Counted from the stretch's first letter, positions 9,931 through 19,391 are shown. The stretch: DNA of 64,000 nt from an uncultured Verrucomicrobia subdivision 3 bacterium (GCA_903921455.1 CAIXPZ010000076.1:1-64000); one strand, 5' to 3'. Notes: a model not told the origin generated them from the letters alone. Translations and numbers: made by a program.

Positions 9931-11601
9931 TTAATGTCCCGCGTTCCGGCTCGTGCCGAGAAGCGAAAGGTTTTCCAGTTTGAACGGCGCTTCAAACACC
10001 TGCACTTTGTCGTAAACCTCCGCGACCAGCCGGCCATTCGCGGGGAAGTTCGTCTTGCATTCGTAGGTGAAGTTGTAGGAGTTCATCCCGCCGCCGTAAC
10101 CGTTCTGGCGCAGTTCCGTCCTGGTGCCGTCCACGACGAGGTTCATCGCCTTGAGGCCGTCGGGATTGGTCTTCAAATGCAACACCATCATCTGCGAACT
10201 GTTCTTCTGCCAGCCTTCCTTGATGGATTCGATCCGCGCGTCCAGATTCGTGCCGGTCGCGCCAGCCGTCAATCCGTCCAGCCCGAGATCCACCTCCTTG
10301 GTGCCGCTGGACACACGGTATTGCACGTGCCCGGAAAGTTCCTTCAAGCCGTTCACGCCCTTGCCGGGCAGGTTCAATTTGAATTCCAGGATCGCCGCCG
10401 TCTTGTCCTTCGCGAGCTGCGGGAAATGGACTTTGCGGTCCCACTCCGAATCCGGCAGCAGGCTGGTGCCGTCGTCGGCCGCAGCCGTCTCGATCACGGT
10501 CTTGTCGGTGACGGATTGCACCGCGCCCGGAAATTCCACCAGCAGCGAGACGGTGTAGCCGGTGTCATAATTGAAGGGCCGCAGATTCCGCTTGTCGTCT
10601 GATTCCGTGACCAGCCGCGCACCCACCACCTTGATGCTCTTCACGCCGCCGTCTGCAGGCGCCGCGAGCACTTCCGGCGACTCATCCGCGGACGAACCGA
10701 CCGCGAGAGCTTTTTTCAACGGCGCGTATTCCTTCTTCGCCGCCGCCACTTCCGCCGCGTAATTGAACAGCAGCACGGTGCCCGGCGCGAGGACGGCCTG
10801 CACCGGCGCCTTCTCGCCGAAGATGAACTGGTTCATCTCCGCGTCCATCACCGGCTTTTCCTGCATGTCGTCAAAGCCCGTGCCGCTATGCTGCCGGCAC
10901 CACGCGTCGTCGTTCACCAGCTGGTCCATGACTTCCAGCATTCTGGCGCCCGAAAATCGGAGCGCCAGGTTCCCGCCGGCGTCGTTGGTGAAATTGGCGT
11001 GGCTGACCAGCTTGCCCGGCAGATGCAACACGATGACATGCTTCATCGGCCCGAAGATGCCGGCGATCATCGGCTTGGCCTGCTGATACTGCACGCGCTG
11101 CTGCTTGATGCGCTTGTCCAGCTCCTCCGGCGTCATGTTCTTGGGCGGCGACTTCTTCTGCCGGTGGATGCTCACGCCTTCGGGCGATTCGGCTTTGTTC
11201 GTGCGCAAGGTGAGCAGCGCGTTGCCGTCCGATGTTTTCGTCCAATCCAGTTCCAGCATCGTCTGGTTCTGGATGTCCAGCTTGGACAGATTCTTGAAAT
11301 ACGCCGTGCCGCGAAAATACAGCCGTCCGTCGTCCAGCGTCTTGAATGTCACGTCGCGCCACGCGTCCACGCCCTGCGATTTTTCCAGCACCTCGCGCAC
11401 CGCGTTCGTCAGCGCCTTGCCGGGATCCTCGTTCTCGTTGCCGGCGGTGAGGTTCAACGCCTGAAACGTGCAGGCATGGACCACCTTGCCGGAGCCGTCG
11501 GGATTGAGCGTGTAATCTTCCTGCGTGTCAAAACAGCCGCCCGCGAACAGCAGCAGGCCGAGGCTGGCGGACAAGGTTGTTTTCTTGGCGATGGGATTCA
11601 T
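9931..11601 (-). CDS. Large secreted lipoprotein of unknown function
   Basis: A 556-aa protein. The ATG at 11601 is chosen because it starts a lipoprotein signal peptide whose lipobox reads LFAGGC, followed by FDTQEDYTLNPDGSGKV. The YTLNPDGSGKV stretch resembles the opening strand of bacterial secreted proteins that carry several beta-sandwich domains. The rest is mixed alpha/beta with no catalytic motif I can identify. It probably sits on the inner face of the outer membrane or in the periplasm. The beta-propeller gene ends about 85 nt upstream on the same strand. Function unknown. Confidence 0.7.
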   Translation of the reverse strand: MNPIAKKTTLSASLGLLLFAGGCFDTQEDYTLNPDGSGKVVHACTFQALNLTAGNENEDPGKALTNAVREVLEKSQGVDAWRDVTFKTLDDGRLYFRGTAYFKNLSKLDIQNQTMLELDWTKTSDGNALLTLRTNKAESPEGVSIHRQKKSPPKNMTPEELDKRIKQQRVQYQQAKPMIAGIFGPMKHVIVLHLPGKLVSHANFTNDAGGNLALRFSGARMLEVMDQLVNDDAWCRQHSGTGFDDMQEKPVMDAEMNQFIFGEKAPVQAVLAPGTVLLFNYAAEVAAAKKEYAPLKKALAVGSSADESPEVLAAPADGGVKSIKVVGARLVTESDDKRNLRPFNYDTGYTVSLLVEFPGAVQSVTDKTVIETAAADDGTSLLPDSEWDRKVHFPQLAKDKTAAILEFKLNLPGKGVNGLKELSGHVQYRVSSGTKEVDLGLDGLTAGATGTNLDARIESIKEGWQKNSSQMMVLHLKTNPDGLKAMNLVVDGTRTELRQNGYGGGMNSYNFTYECKTNFPANGRLVAEVYDKVQVFEAPFKLENLSLLGTSRNAGH

Positions 11602-11684
11602 GCGCGTAGTAGAACGCACCCCGGCCGAGGTTGACAATGATAATTTGGCCGGACCATCACCAGCACCCGCGGCCGTCGGAAAAG

Positions 11685-12698
11685 TTATTTCGCCCGCGCC
11701 CACGCCAGACCGTCCGCGCCCGCGCCCGCATCGATCAATTGCTTGACCTGCCAGGCGCCGGTGTCAATCACCGCAATCTTCCGGCTCGCATCGCACGACA
11801 CATACGCCGCGCCGCCATCGGGACGTACCAGCACTTCCTGCGGCGCGCGCGGCACGTCGAGCACGTGCGCGACCGTCATGGTGGCGAGATCGATCACCGC
11901 CACCTGGTTTGTGTGAATCAAGGCCACGACGAGCCAGCGGCCATCCGGCGTCGGCGCGGTGCCGTAGCCGATGCCCGGCAGCTCAATCCAGCGGGCCACG
12001 CCGTTCGTCCGGGTGTCGATGACCGCGAGCCGCGGCTGTGTTTGGTCGGACGTGAACACCCAGCGGTCATCCACCGAGAGCGCGATGCGCTGCGTGTTCC
12101 GGCACACGGGAATCACCGCGATCACTTTCCGCGCCGCGAGGTCGAGCACCGAGACCGTCCCCGGCTTGACGTTCGCCGTGTAGCCGCGCTGACCGTCCCG
12201 CGTGATGGCCAGCATGTGCGATTCCGCCTGGCCCGTCGGCACCGTCGCGACCACCGCCAACGTCCGCGGATCAATCACCGTCACGGTGTTCTCCAGCTCC
12301 GTCGTGACGTAGAGCAAGCCATCCTTCGGCCCCATCACCGCGCAATGCGGCCGCAGTCCCCGGCCCAGATCAATCGTCCCGCACACCGCGCGCTTCGCCA
12401 GATCGATCACGCGGATCAATTGTCCGTCCGTGCCCGGCCTCCCCACGCCCGCGTTGCCGTAAATGGGCACGAAGGCCAATCGCCCGTCCGGGGACGCCAC
12501 GACTTCGTGCCCCGTCACGCCGTCCTCCGGCACCGTGGCAATCATCTTGCCCGCGCCGGGATCAATCAGCCCGAGCGTGTGGTCGCCCTTGTTGGCCACG
12601 AGCAACAGGCCTTGCGCAGACCCGTCGCCCGCCAACCCGGCGAAGACGGCGGCGAAGGTCAGCAGCAGCACGGGGAAAATCAATCGGGGTGGCATCAT
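11685..12698 (-). CDS. YVTN-repeat beta-propeller protein
   Basis: A 337-aa protein with an N-terminal signal segment (hydrophobic residues about 6-22, ending GSAQ). It has about seven blade repeats of the YncE/YVTN type, for example GLLLVANKGDHTLGLIDP, LLYVTTELENTVTVIDP, GYTANVKPGTVSVLDL and AAYVSCDASRKIAVIDT. Such propellers are secreted and act as protein-binding scaffolds or surface proteins; catalytic residues are not apparent. The protein is exported, probably periplasmic or extracellular. Confidence 0.82.
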   Translation of the reverse strand: MMPPRLIFPVLLLTFAAVFAGLAGDGSAQGLLLVANKGDHTLGLIDPGAGKMIATVPEDGVTGHEVVASPDGRLAFVPIYGNAGVGRPGTDGQLIRVIDLAKRAVCGTIDLGRGLRPHCAVMGPKDGLLYVTTELENTVTVIDPRTLAVVATVPTGQAESHMLAITRDGQRGYTANVKPGTVSVLDLAARKVIAVIPVCRNTQRIALSVDDRWVFTSDQTQPRLAVIDTRTNGVARWIELPGIGYGTAPTPDGRWLVVALIHTNQVAVIDLATMTVAHVLDVPRAPQEVLVRPDGGAAYVSCDASRKIAVIDTGAWQVKQLIDAGAGADGLAWARAK

Positions 12699-12737
12699 GG
12701 CGGCATCATGGATAGATTCCGGCGGCCGCGCAATCCT

Positions 12738-13481
12738 TCAAGCGCCGAATGCGCCGAACAGCACCCGCAGTTCCTCGTCCACCATCGCCGCGTCGCTCAG
12801 CGTATGCGCAATCTCGTCCCGCAGCAGCACGCGATACCGCTTGCGCAGCCGGTGGATCGCCACGCGCACCGCGCCCTCCTCCAGGCCAAGCGATTTGGCC
12901 ACGTCCGCTTGCGCCGAGTCGCCGCCGCCCGCCATGAGAAACGCTTTCAACTGCTCGAAAACCTTCGCCTTGCCCTCCGCCGCGCATTCCGCCTGCAAGC
13001 GCTCAATCACTTTCGCGAGCAGGGCCAGCGCCCATTCGCGGTCGAATGCCTGGTCGGGACTCGGCTCGCCCGCGGCCGCCACCTGAAACTTCGTGTCCGC
13101 CGTCTGCCAGTCCAGCGAGAGATGCGCCGCGCCGCCGCCACGCTTTTGCGCCTGCGCCTTGTCCCATTCGTTCGCGAGGAAATGTTTCAGCGCCGCCAGC
13201 AGAAAGGCGCGGAACTTGCCTTTCTCACTGGCCACGTCCGCGAGATAGTTCTTCGCCAGCAGCCGCGCGAAGAATGCCTGCACCAGATCCTCCGCGTCCG
13301 CCTTCGCGCGACCGCGCCGCCGGACATAGGCGTAGAGCGGGAACCAATAGGTGCGGCACAACTCCTCCAGCGCACCGTCCGCCTGCGGCGTGTGCCGCCG
13401 GCCCGCCGCGAGCACGACCGTCCAATGCGTCGTGGCAAAGACGTCGGCCGGCGCGGCGGAGGAGGAATCGTTCGTCGTCAT
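12738..13481 (-). CDS. ECF-type RNA polymerase sigma factor
   Basis: A 247-aa sigma factor. Region 2 is visible around LCRTYWFPLYAYVRRRG and AEDLVQAFFARLL (about residues 43-75), and region 4 as a helix-turn-helix near DVAKSLGLEEGAVRVAIHRL (about 197-216). The opening FATTHWTVVLAAG is typical of large ECF families in Planctomycetes and Verrucomicrobia that often accompany Ser/Thr kinases; a kinase of that type lies about 7 kb away. The ATG overlaps the end of the upstream membrane protein by 4 nt, so that protein may regulate it, as anti-sigma factors do. That link is inference. Confidence 0.88.
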   Translation of the reverse strand: MTTNDSSSAAPADVFATTHWTVVLAAGRRHTPQADGALEELCRTYWFPLYAYVRRRGRAKADAEDLVQAFFARLLAKNYLADVASEKGKFRAFLLAALKHFLANEWDKAQAQKRGGGAAHLSLDWQTADTKFQVAAAGEPSPDQAFDREWALALLAKVIERLQAECAAEGKAKVFEQLKAFLMAGGGDSAQADVAKSLGLEEGAVRVAIHRLRKRYRVLLRDEIAHTLSDAAMVDEELRVLFGAFGA

Positions 13482-13885
13482 GCGCGAATCATGGCCAGCA
13501 ACAACGCCGCGCCGGCCGCGAACGCCAGCGCCGACAGCGCGAACACCGGCCAGCGCCAACGCGACCAGCGCCGCAGCGCGGCGGCCACCCCGGCCAGCGC
13601 CAGCAGTGTAAGCGCGACATCCGACGTCAAGATGACCGCATCGCTGAACGGGTGGTTTCGGAACTTGAACAGCCAGGACGTGAATATCGACAGCTCCACA
13701 CCCGGCGCGATGACCATGACCATCGCGATGGCTCCCCGGCAATGCTGGCAGGCAACGAAGGCGAGCGTGAACAAACCCATCAGCAGTTGCGGCCCATAAA
13801 CCGCGCCCGTCGCCGCGAGGACGGCGCGCCGCCACGACCAGCGCGGCAGCGCGGGCAAAGTCGGCATGGCAGGTTCGTCGGTCAT
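13478..13885 (-). CDS. Membrane protein coupled to ECF sigma factor
   Basis: A 135-aa protein with three to four hydrophobic segments (about residues 20-62, 85-105 and 112-133). The C-terminus overlaps the sigma factor start by 4 nt, which implies translational coupling. There is no zinc anti-sigma motif (HxxxCxxC); a single CQHC occurs in the first membrane region. It might control the sigma factor or share its stimulus. I do not recognise the family. Confidence 0.6.
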   Translation of the reverse strand: MTDEPAMPTLPALPRWSWRRAVLAATGAVYGPQLLMGLFTLAFVACQHCRGAIAMVMVIAPGVELSIFTSWLFKFRNHPFSDAVILTSDVALTLLALAGVAAALRRWSRWRWPVFALSALAFAAGAALLLAMIRA

Positions 13886-14250
13886 TGCACGTGTCCAGTA
13901 TGTTTAACGCAAAGCGGCCACGAGGCAAAGTCGCAAGGAAAGGATTCCCCACTTGGCGCCTTGGCACCTTTGCGCCTTGGCGTTGAATTCCCCTCCCGCA
14001 GTGCTGCCCGATACAGAAGCGAAACGGAGGAAATGTTACCAACTATTTAGCGCGGCGAATCACGCCCCCGCCGCGACCGTGAGCGACGCCAGCGGGTCGC
14101 AACCAGAAACGCGCGGACTCGTCCGCGGTAAATCATGTTTTCACGGCTACCCAATTTAATGAGGAATCGGCGTTGCCGGTCACAGATATATTCCCTGCCC
14201 GTTGCTTCCGGATTCCCTGCGACCAACATCAAGGCCGGCTCATTGTTGCC
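13886..14250. other. Intergenic region with an imperfect palindrome and a decayed gene fragment
   Basis: No intact gene. At 13906-13984 there is an imperfect inverted repeat whose arms are variants of AACGCCAAGGCGCAAAGG, a form common to intergenic palindromes of this kind. At about 14051-14120 the minus strand encodes a remnant matching the last residues (RASGCDPLASLTVAA) of the 208-aa protein gene at 18212-18838, with two extra T shifting the frame. Confidence 0.55.
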
Positions 14251-15446
14251 TCACCGCATCGCAAGTATCACTCGCTGCACCGTCCAGAACAATCCCGTGG
14301 CCGCGATCAACGCCGAGGCCGGGATGACAATGGCCTTGCGATACCAATGTCGTCGCCGCCACCCGCCGACCACGAGAAACGCCGCTGCGATGACCGTTAG
14401 CTGGCCGAGTTCCACGCCGCCGTTAAAGGCCACCAGCGCCGTCGCAAAATCCTGGCGCGGCAGGCCGAGTGATAACAGAACGCTGGAGAAGCCCAGCCCA
14501 TGCACCAGCCCAAAGCCAAATACGACGAACGGACGCCATGGCTTCAGCTCCGACGTGCAGATGTTTTCCACCGCCACGAACACGATGGACGCGGCGATGA
14601 GCGGTTCGACCACCGACGGCGGGAGCCGGATCACCCCATACATTGCCAGCCCGAGCGTGATGGAATGCGCCACCGTGAACGCCGTCACCTGCCACAGCAG
14701 CGGCTTCAGGCGGCAGCTCAACAAAAACAACCCCAGCACGAACAGGATGTGGTCCGTCCCTTTCGGCAATATGTGTTCAAAGCCGAGCGCGAGATATTGC
14801 CGCGCCACCAGCCAGCGGCCCGGTTCGGCGACCGGCGCCGCGGTTGGCGGCATGGCATTGGTGTCGGCAAGCTGGATGGGAATCGGCGGCGGCGCTTCGC
14901 CGGAATCGGCGGCGGCGCTTCGCCGGAATTGGCGACCAGCGTGGCCGGCGGCTGGCCCGGACGATTCACCGTGATAGCGACAATGCCCATGACCGCGGGA
15001 AAACGAAACGAGACCGAGCGCGCTCCCGCCGGCAACCGTCCTTCCAGCGAGAGGGCCAACATCACCGGCAATTGGACCATCGGCACGGATTCCTTGTAGC
15101 GCTCCAGGTCGGCAAGGCGCGGGAACATGATCTTGTCCGCGCGGCCGGCGCCTTTGTCCGTCACCACAGAAAATTCTCTTTGAAAACGCGACTGCGCCAC
15201 ATCCAGACTTTGGGCCAGCGCATTGGTCGGACCGTCGAGCCAGGCGTTCATGGCGTCGTCGGTTGCGGCCGGCGGCGTCAGGTCCAGCACGAAGGGCGGC
15301 ACGTCAAACGTCAGATCCAGCGTGAAATTTCCGGCCGGCGCGATGACCACCCGCGCCGCCGCCAGGGACGGGATGTGCGCCCCGGCGCCAAAGCCGCCGG
15401 CGAACAGGACGGCGGCGGCCAGCAACCGGATTGCGAACCGGGGCAT
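14251..15446 (-). pseudogene. HupE/UreJ-type membrane protein gene, frameshifted by a 23-bp duplication
   Basis: Two frames together make one protein. The 5' part (from 15446) has a signal peptide and an extracellular beta-rich domain. The 3' part (to 14251) has the HupE/UreJ membrane region, with HILPKGTDHILFVLGLF, a His-rich metal-transport-like motif, about six hydrophobic segments and FGFGLVHGLGFSSVL. The frames are separated by a perfect 23-bp tandem duplication at 14880-14925. Deleting one copy fuses them seamlessly through EAPPPIPIQLADTNAM. An internal ATG at 14853 could still express the membrane domain alone. Members are thought to move Ni/Co or other small cargo; the substrate here is unknown. 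Confidence 0.85.
14880..14925. repeat. Perfect 23-bp tandem duplication inside the HupE-like gene
   Basis: Two identical 23-nt units lie head to tail (14880-14902 and 14903-14925), and the next four bases repeat the unit's start. Twenty-three is not a multiple of three, so the extra copy shifts the reading frame. Confidence 0.97.
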
Positions 15447-15458
15447 CAGGCGGGGAGG

Positions 15459-18101
15459 TTATTCCAGCCGGAAACTCGCCGGGACAAACGCCGCGAGTTT
15501 GAAACTGAACGCGCCGTTGCGGATTTTTATCGCGCCGCCCGCCGGTTCGCCGCGCAGGTTCACCGGCACGGCTTGGGCCGCTTTGAAATCCGCCGGCAGG
15601 TTCACCGTCAGCGAACCGGATTGGCCGGCTTGTTCCCAAACCCGCAGCAGCGTCTTGTCGCTATAGGGGTCCGGACCGAACAGCGTCACCAGCACGCCGC
15701 GCCGCGACAGTTTCAAGCCGGTTTTCGTCACCGGCAATTTTCCGCGCGTTCCGTCACTGTAACTCGCCACCAGCGGTTCGCGCGCCTCCCACGACGGCGT
15801 GATGAGGTTTTTCCCCGCATCGCCGCCGCGCACCACCCACAGGCGCACGCGCGAATGCCATGAGCCATCCTGCCAGAGCGGGAAGTTCGTGTCCCATTGG
15901 TTGTTGTAGAGGTTGATGAAGACGCGGCCGCGCCTCGGGAAGTCGTGCAGGGAGAACTGCCACAGGCCCGGCTCGCCGAGGCTCACCAGCGGCGAGTCGA
16001 GCGGGCACAGGCCCACGCCGAAACCGTCCGGGCCGGTGACGGTCAGGCCGGAGTTGAGGCAGAGCAGATGGCGGTTGCCGCCGTCAACGATGTCCTTGGC
16101 CGGATCCATCAGCGAGCCGAGCCGGGCGAGTTCAAATTTCGGCTGTTCCAGGTTGAAGGGCAGGCAGAGCCAGCCGCCTTCGGGCAGCGGATTGGCCGTC
16201 TTGTCGGTAATGGTCCATTCCAGGTCGAGATAAGGCTGGCCGGCGGCAAGCGTGTATTTCAGCGTGACGGATTTGGCGAGCGGCGCGGCGTCGGCGGATT
16301 GGAGGATGATCGTTTGCGCCAGCGGACTGGACTGGACGGCGATCGTCCAATTGGTCAGCGTCAGCACCGCATAGGGCAACTGCTCCGATGCCGGTATGGG
16401 CTTGTCGAAGTCGCTCCCATGGGTGAGCGCCCAGCCACGGCAATACGCCTGCACGAACGCGTTGACATTCGTCTTGGCAAACCGTTCCTGCAGGTAGGAA
16501 CCAAAACCGTTTTCGTCTTTCACCGAAACGAGTTCGCGGCCGGTCGGCAAATCCACCAGCGAAACCGCCCCGCCGCGCGCGGCGTCCGCCTTGAGCCGGA
16601 AGAATTCATTTTCGATGACGCCGGCGTTGCCGGCGGCGACCGCCGCGACGGCTTTTCCGGCGACCGGCTGGAATGTCTTATAGCCGCCGGGCGGAACATC
16701 GGCCGCGAAAAAGTGCAGCGTGGTTCCGTCCACCGTCACCGCTTCCGACCCGGTGCCGCCGGCCAGATCGCGCACGCCGGAACAGCCGCCCTCCGGCAAG
16801 CGCACGGCCACTTCGCCGCTGCGCGCCCACGGCAGCGGATTGTAAACCACGATGCGCGGGCCGTCCGCGGCCACGTTGCGCGCGAGCAGTTGCATCCGGT
16901 CCGCAAGCGCGTTGGTGACGAGGTTCTCCGTGGTGTGGATGTAAGCGCGCTTGTCGTCGAACGATTGCAGGAAGCGCGCATATTTGCCTTCGGCGAGTCT
17001 TTGTTTCCACGCCTCGCCATACCAGAAGCCGCCGGGTTCGCTGCCGTAATAGCCGAAGGTGTGTTCGCTGTAGAGCAGGCTGTTTTCGTAGGCGCTGGCC
17101 AACGCCGGGGCGAGCGGCGCGGGGCTCATGCCGGCGGCGCGCAGTTCGGTGTCGAGCGTCGCCACCGCCGCCTCGAGCGGGCGCACGTTGCAGCCGGTCT
17201 TGGTTTCCACGGGCATGGATTCAAAACCGTGGATCCAGGTGTCCGGCATGTCGCCGCGCACGACGGGAATGTTCCGGTTTTTCTCCGCCGTGAAGGCATC
17301 GTAAAAATCCTCGAGCTTGCCGAACTTGAGTTTGACGCCCGGCATGGTCTTGGCGGCCTGCGCGACCAGCTTGTTGACCTGCGCGGTGGAGGGCGGACCC
17401 TGGTTGTCGCTGGTCATGATCACGGCCAGCCAGGTGTGATACGGCCAGTCTTTCGGCGGCAGCAAATCGGTGCCGTATTCCGGCGAGTAGGCCGTGAGCA
17501 GGCGCGAGCCGTCCGGACCTTCCCACCAAAACAGCGGCGGCACCTGCATGGGCTTGCTGCCGCCGTTGCACCCGACGTGCAGGAAATTCACGCCCGCGTG
17601 TTTCAGCAGCGTGGGCAACACCCAGGTGTGCTCCGGCACGTCCGTCATTTTCGCCGCGCGCGGCAGCGGCAAGCCAAGGTCGCGCGTGAGGTTGGCGGAA
17701 TAGCTCATACCCTCCACCAGGTCCTCCAGATCGAGCGTCTCCGTCTCGATGCTGAACGGCATCGCATGGACCGCGAGCCGGCCCTCCTTCACCGCCTGCA
17801 ACAATTTTTCGCGCCGCTCCGGCGTCTGCCCCGGCCACAGCATCTCCTTCAGCGGCCAGCCCGGCACCGTCCAGGTGAACTGCTGCTCCGGCGGCAGCGA
17901 CCGTGACTGGTCAATCACCGCCAGCGCCTTGTCCGCGAACTGCGTGCGGTAGCGGGTGAGGATGTTCGTGACGAGGTCCGTGTAGCCGATGTCATAATGC
18001 GTCTTGAATACGACGATGATTTCCCGGACTTGGTTTTCGGCCTGCATCGGCAGCGGCGACAGCAGCAGGACACCCAACGTTATGAGGATGCGTGGATTCA
18101 T
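15459..18101 (-). CDS. Secreted glycoside hydrolase family 38-like protein (DUF5054-like)
   Basis: An 880-aa protein with a signal peptide (ITLGVLLLSPLPMQA). The N-terminal catalytic domain carries FKTHYDIGYTD, matching the metal-binding HxD of GH38 alpha-mannosidases, and TDVPEHTWVLPTLLKHAG. A middle helical domain and C-terminal beta-sandwich domains follow, as in GH38. The ATG at 18101 is chosen because the longer frame to 18848 runs antisense through another gene. The likely role is cleavage of alpha-linked sugars from polysaccharides or glycans outside the cytoplasm. The exact substrate cannot be read from sequence. It is separated from the HupE-like gene by 12 nt. Confidence 0.8.
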   Translation of the reverse strand: MNPRILITLGVLLLSPLPMQAENQVREIIVVFKTHYDIGYTDLVTNILTRYRTQFADKALAVIDQSRSLPPEQQFTWTVPGWPLKEMLWPGQTPERREKLLQAVKEGRLAVHAMPFSIETETLDLEDLVEGMSYSANLTRDLGLPLPRAAKMTDVPEHTWVLPTLLKHAGVNFLHVGCNGGSKPMQVPPLFWWEGPDGSRLLTAYSPEYGTDLLPPKDWPYHTWLAVIMTSDNQGPPSTAQVNKLVAQAAKTMPGVKLKFGKLEDFYDAFTAEKNRNIPVVRGDMPDTWIHGFESMPVETKTGCNVRPLEAAVATLDTELRAAGMSPAPLAPALASAYENSLLYSEHTFGYYGSEPGGFWYGEAWKQRLAEGKYARFLQSFDDKRAYIHTTENLVTNALADRMQLLARNVAADGPRIVVYNPLPWARSGEVAVRLPEGGCSGVRDLAGGTGSEAVTVDGTTLHFFAADVPPGGYKTFQPVAGKAVAAVAAGNAGVIENEFFRLKADAARGGAVSLVDLPTGRELVSVKDENGFGSYLQERFAKTNVNAFVQAYCRGWALTHGSDFDKPIPASEQLPYAVLTLTNWTIAVQSSPLAQTIILQSADAAPLAKSVTLKYTLAAGQPYLDLEWTITDKTANPLPEGGWLCLPFNLEQPKFELARLGSLMDPAKDIVDGGNRHLLCLNSGLTVTGPDGFGVGLCPLDSPLVSLGEPGLWQFSLHDFPRRGRVFINLYNNQWDTNFPLWQDGSWHSRVRLWVVRGGDAGKNLITPSWEAREPLVASYSDGTRGKLPVTKTGLKLSRRGVLVTLFGPDPYSDKTLLRVWEQAGQSGSLTVNLPADFKAAQAVPVNLRGEPAGGAIKIRNGAFSFKLAAFVPASFRLE

Positions 18102-18211
18102 GCGCCAAGAATAGAAACGAAACTCCGGAGAAAAAAGCGGATTCAGTTCCCACATTCGGGGGAGAAGTCCCGCCGCCACCCGCAAGCTGATCCGCGCCCG
18201 CGCCTGCCTCC

Positions 18212-18838
18212 TCACGCCGCCACCGTCAGCGACGCCAGCGGATCGCAACCGGATGCGCGCAGATAAATTCCCGCCGGATCGTTGCCGCCCGCCTTCGCAC
18301 CCGTCCAGACATTGACAACCGCGTTCGTGACAAACAGCGTCGCCTCGATGACCAGCATCCACTGGTTCGCCCCTGAGTCGAAGTAAAGCCGCGGCGACGC
18401 GCCTGCGAGCAATTGCGCGGGGTCGTCGTTCGCGAGATGCGACCAGCCGGAACCGAAGTTGAGCCAGAAACCGTTCTTCAAGCCGGGCGCCGAACCGGGT
18501 TTCAGATACGCGCTCCAGAACAGCGGGCCGCTTCCGGTGTAGCGCGCCAAGTCGCGGTAAAACGTCCCGTCCCACGTCACGCCCGCGCGCACGCCGCCGT
18601 CTAAGAGCCAGTCGTCGGGCTGGGGATTGTTGGCGTCCGCCCAGCGCAGGCCGCTGTCGAAGTGCGGGAGCAAGATATCGCAATCGGGCTTGGCCGCGCC
18701 CACGAGACCGTCCGCGTAGCCCGCGATGCGGTAGGCATCCGCCGTGGGGCCGGACGGCGGCTGCGGCGGAAAGTCCGCTTCGAGGATCATGCGCTTGAGC
18801 GTCTGGTCCGCATGTTTCAATTTCGTTTCGCGTTTCAT
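18212..18838 (-). CDS. Conserved small protein, unknown (tract-1 cassette member)
   Basis: A 208-aa protein without a signal peptide. It is rich in Gly, Trp and Asp (DGGVRAGVTWDGTFYRDLAR, NGFWLNFGSGWSH), and its second half alternates like a beta-sandwich. It ends RASGCDPLASLTVAA. A decayed copy of this ending is found at about 14051-14120, so the family is or was multicopy here. It lies 77 nt after the 121-aa gene on the same strand, with a 15-bp perfect inverted repeat between them. I do not recognise a function. The composition would fit a surface or virion-like structural protein, but that is speculative. Confidence 0.6.
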   Translation of the reverse strand: MKRETKLKHADQTLKRMILEADFPPQPPSGPTADAYRIAGYADGLVGAAKPDCDILLPHFDSGLRWADANNPQPDDWLLDGGVRAGVTWDGTFYRDLARYTGSGPLFWSAYLKPGSAPGLKNGFWLNFGSGWSHLANDDPAQLLAGASPRLYFDSGANQWMLVIEATLFVTNAVVNVWTGAKAGGNDPAGIYLRASGCDPLASLTVAA

Positions 18839-18859
18839 AGGAAATCATTTTAGGAGATA

Positions 18860-18910
18860 GCAGATGGGAGTTGGAGTTTCCCTATCTCCCATCTACCAAC
18901 TCCCATCTGC
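18860..18910. repeat. 15-bp perfect inverted repeat between the cassette genes
   Basis: Arms gcagatgggagttgg (18860-18874) and its exact complement (18896-18910) enclose a 21-nt loop that partly repeats the arm sequence (ctatctcccatct). There is no T-run on the minus strand. It could stabilise the upstream mRNA end or be a mobile palindrome of the kind seen elsewhere in this window. Confidence 0.75.
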
Positions 18911-18915
18911 TTATT

Positions 18916-19281
18916 TCACGGCGTGGGCGGCGTGGGTTTCTTTTTGTTCGTCTTGCCGGTGGCGCGTTCGCTCTTGCGGACGTAGCCCATGGCGTCATAC
19001 AACTCGCCGTCTTCGCCCTCGGCGGGGTCGCCCTTGACGGCGTTCACCACGAGGAGCAGTTGCTTGTTGCTCTCCACGTCGGCGATGTCCCGCTCATCCA
19101 TCGCGGCGGTCATCTGGTTGTCCAGTGTGTCAATCTGGCCGCGCGCGTCGAGGCTGGGCTGCACCTTGGTCGTGAACTGCGCGAGCGTCATGCCCGCGAA
19201 GGTCTTGGCCGGGCGCAGGTCTTTCCAGGCTTTCATCACGGAGGCGAGTCTCTCGCCCGTTAACTTTGGATTGTTTGGCAT
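18916..19281 (-). CDS. Small helical-domain protein downstream of 21-bp repeat tract 1
   Basis: A 121-aa, mostly helical protein with a Lys/Pro-rich tail. The middle (about residues 40-105) follows a pattern shared with the N-terminal domains of the FN3 proteins at 33 kb and 56 kb: two helices with an LLLxV core, then a turn such as GEDGELYDAMGYVRKSER. The FN3 proteins have GDISKIYTSGFDVASR and NGAVMLSTGFSLMR at the same place. A strong Shine-Dalgarno (GGGAGGTG) lies about 8 nt before the ATG. The gene follows tract 1 by 110 bp and precedes the 208-aa gene. Function unknown. Confidence 0.65.
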   Translation of the reverse strand: MPNNPKLTGERLASVMKAWKDLRPAKTFAGMTLAQFTTKVQPSLDARGQIDTLDNQMTAAMDERDIADVESNKQLLLVVNAVKGDPAEGEDGELYDAMGYVRKSERATGKTNKKKPTPPTP

Positions 19282-19391
19282 GTCGTTTCACCTCCCTTCG
19301 TTTGAACTCGGGTTCAAAAATGACAAATCCGAATCCTCGGCTGCCCGCGGCCGGCGAAGGCGGCCGACCACCCGCTGCCACAAGACGACCC

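Noticed and set aside
11631..13799. Long plus-strand open frame (722 aa)
   Set aside because: Rich in His and Arg, antisense to the propeller and sigma factor genes; a GC-rich shadow frame.
13960..13976. Possible sigma-54 promoter (TGGCAC near TTGC)
   Set aside because: The spacing is too short for -24/-12 elements, and the sequence is part of an intergenic palindrome.
15897..17906. Long plus-strand open frame (669 aa)
   Set aside because: Antisense to the GH38-like gene, with no family similarity.
18102..18848. N-terminal extension of the GH38-like gene to 1129 aa
   Set aside because: The added codons are out of phase over the 208-aa gene and have no similarity; a signal peptide begins at 18101.
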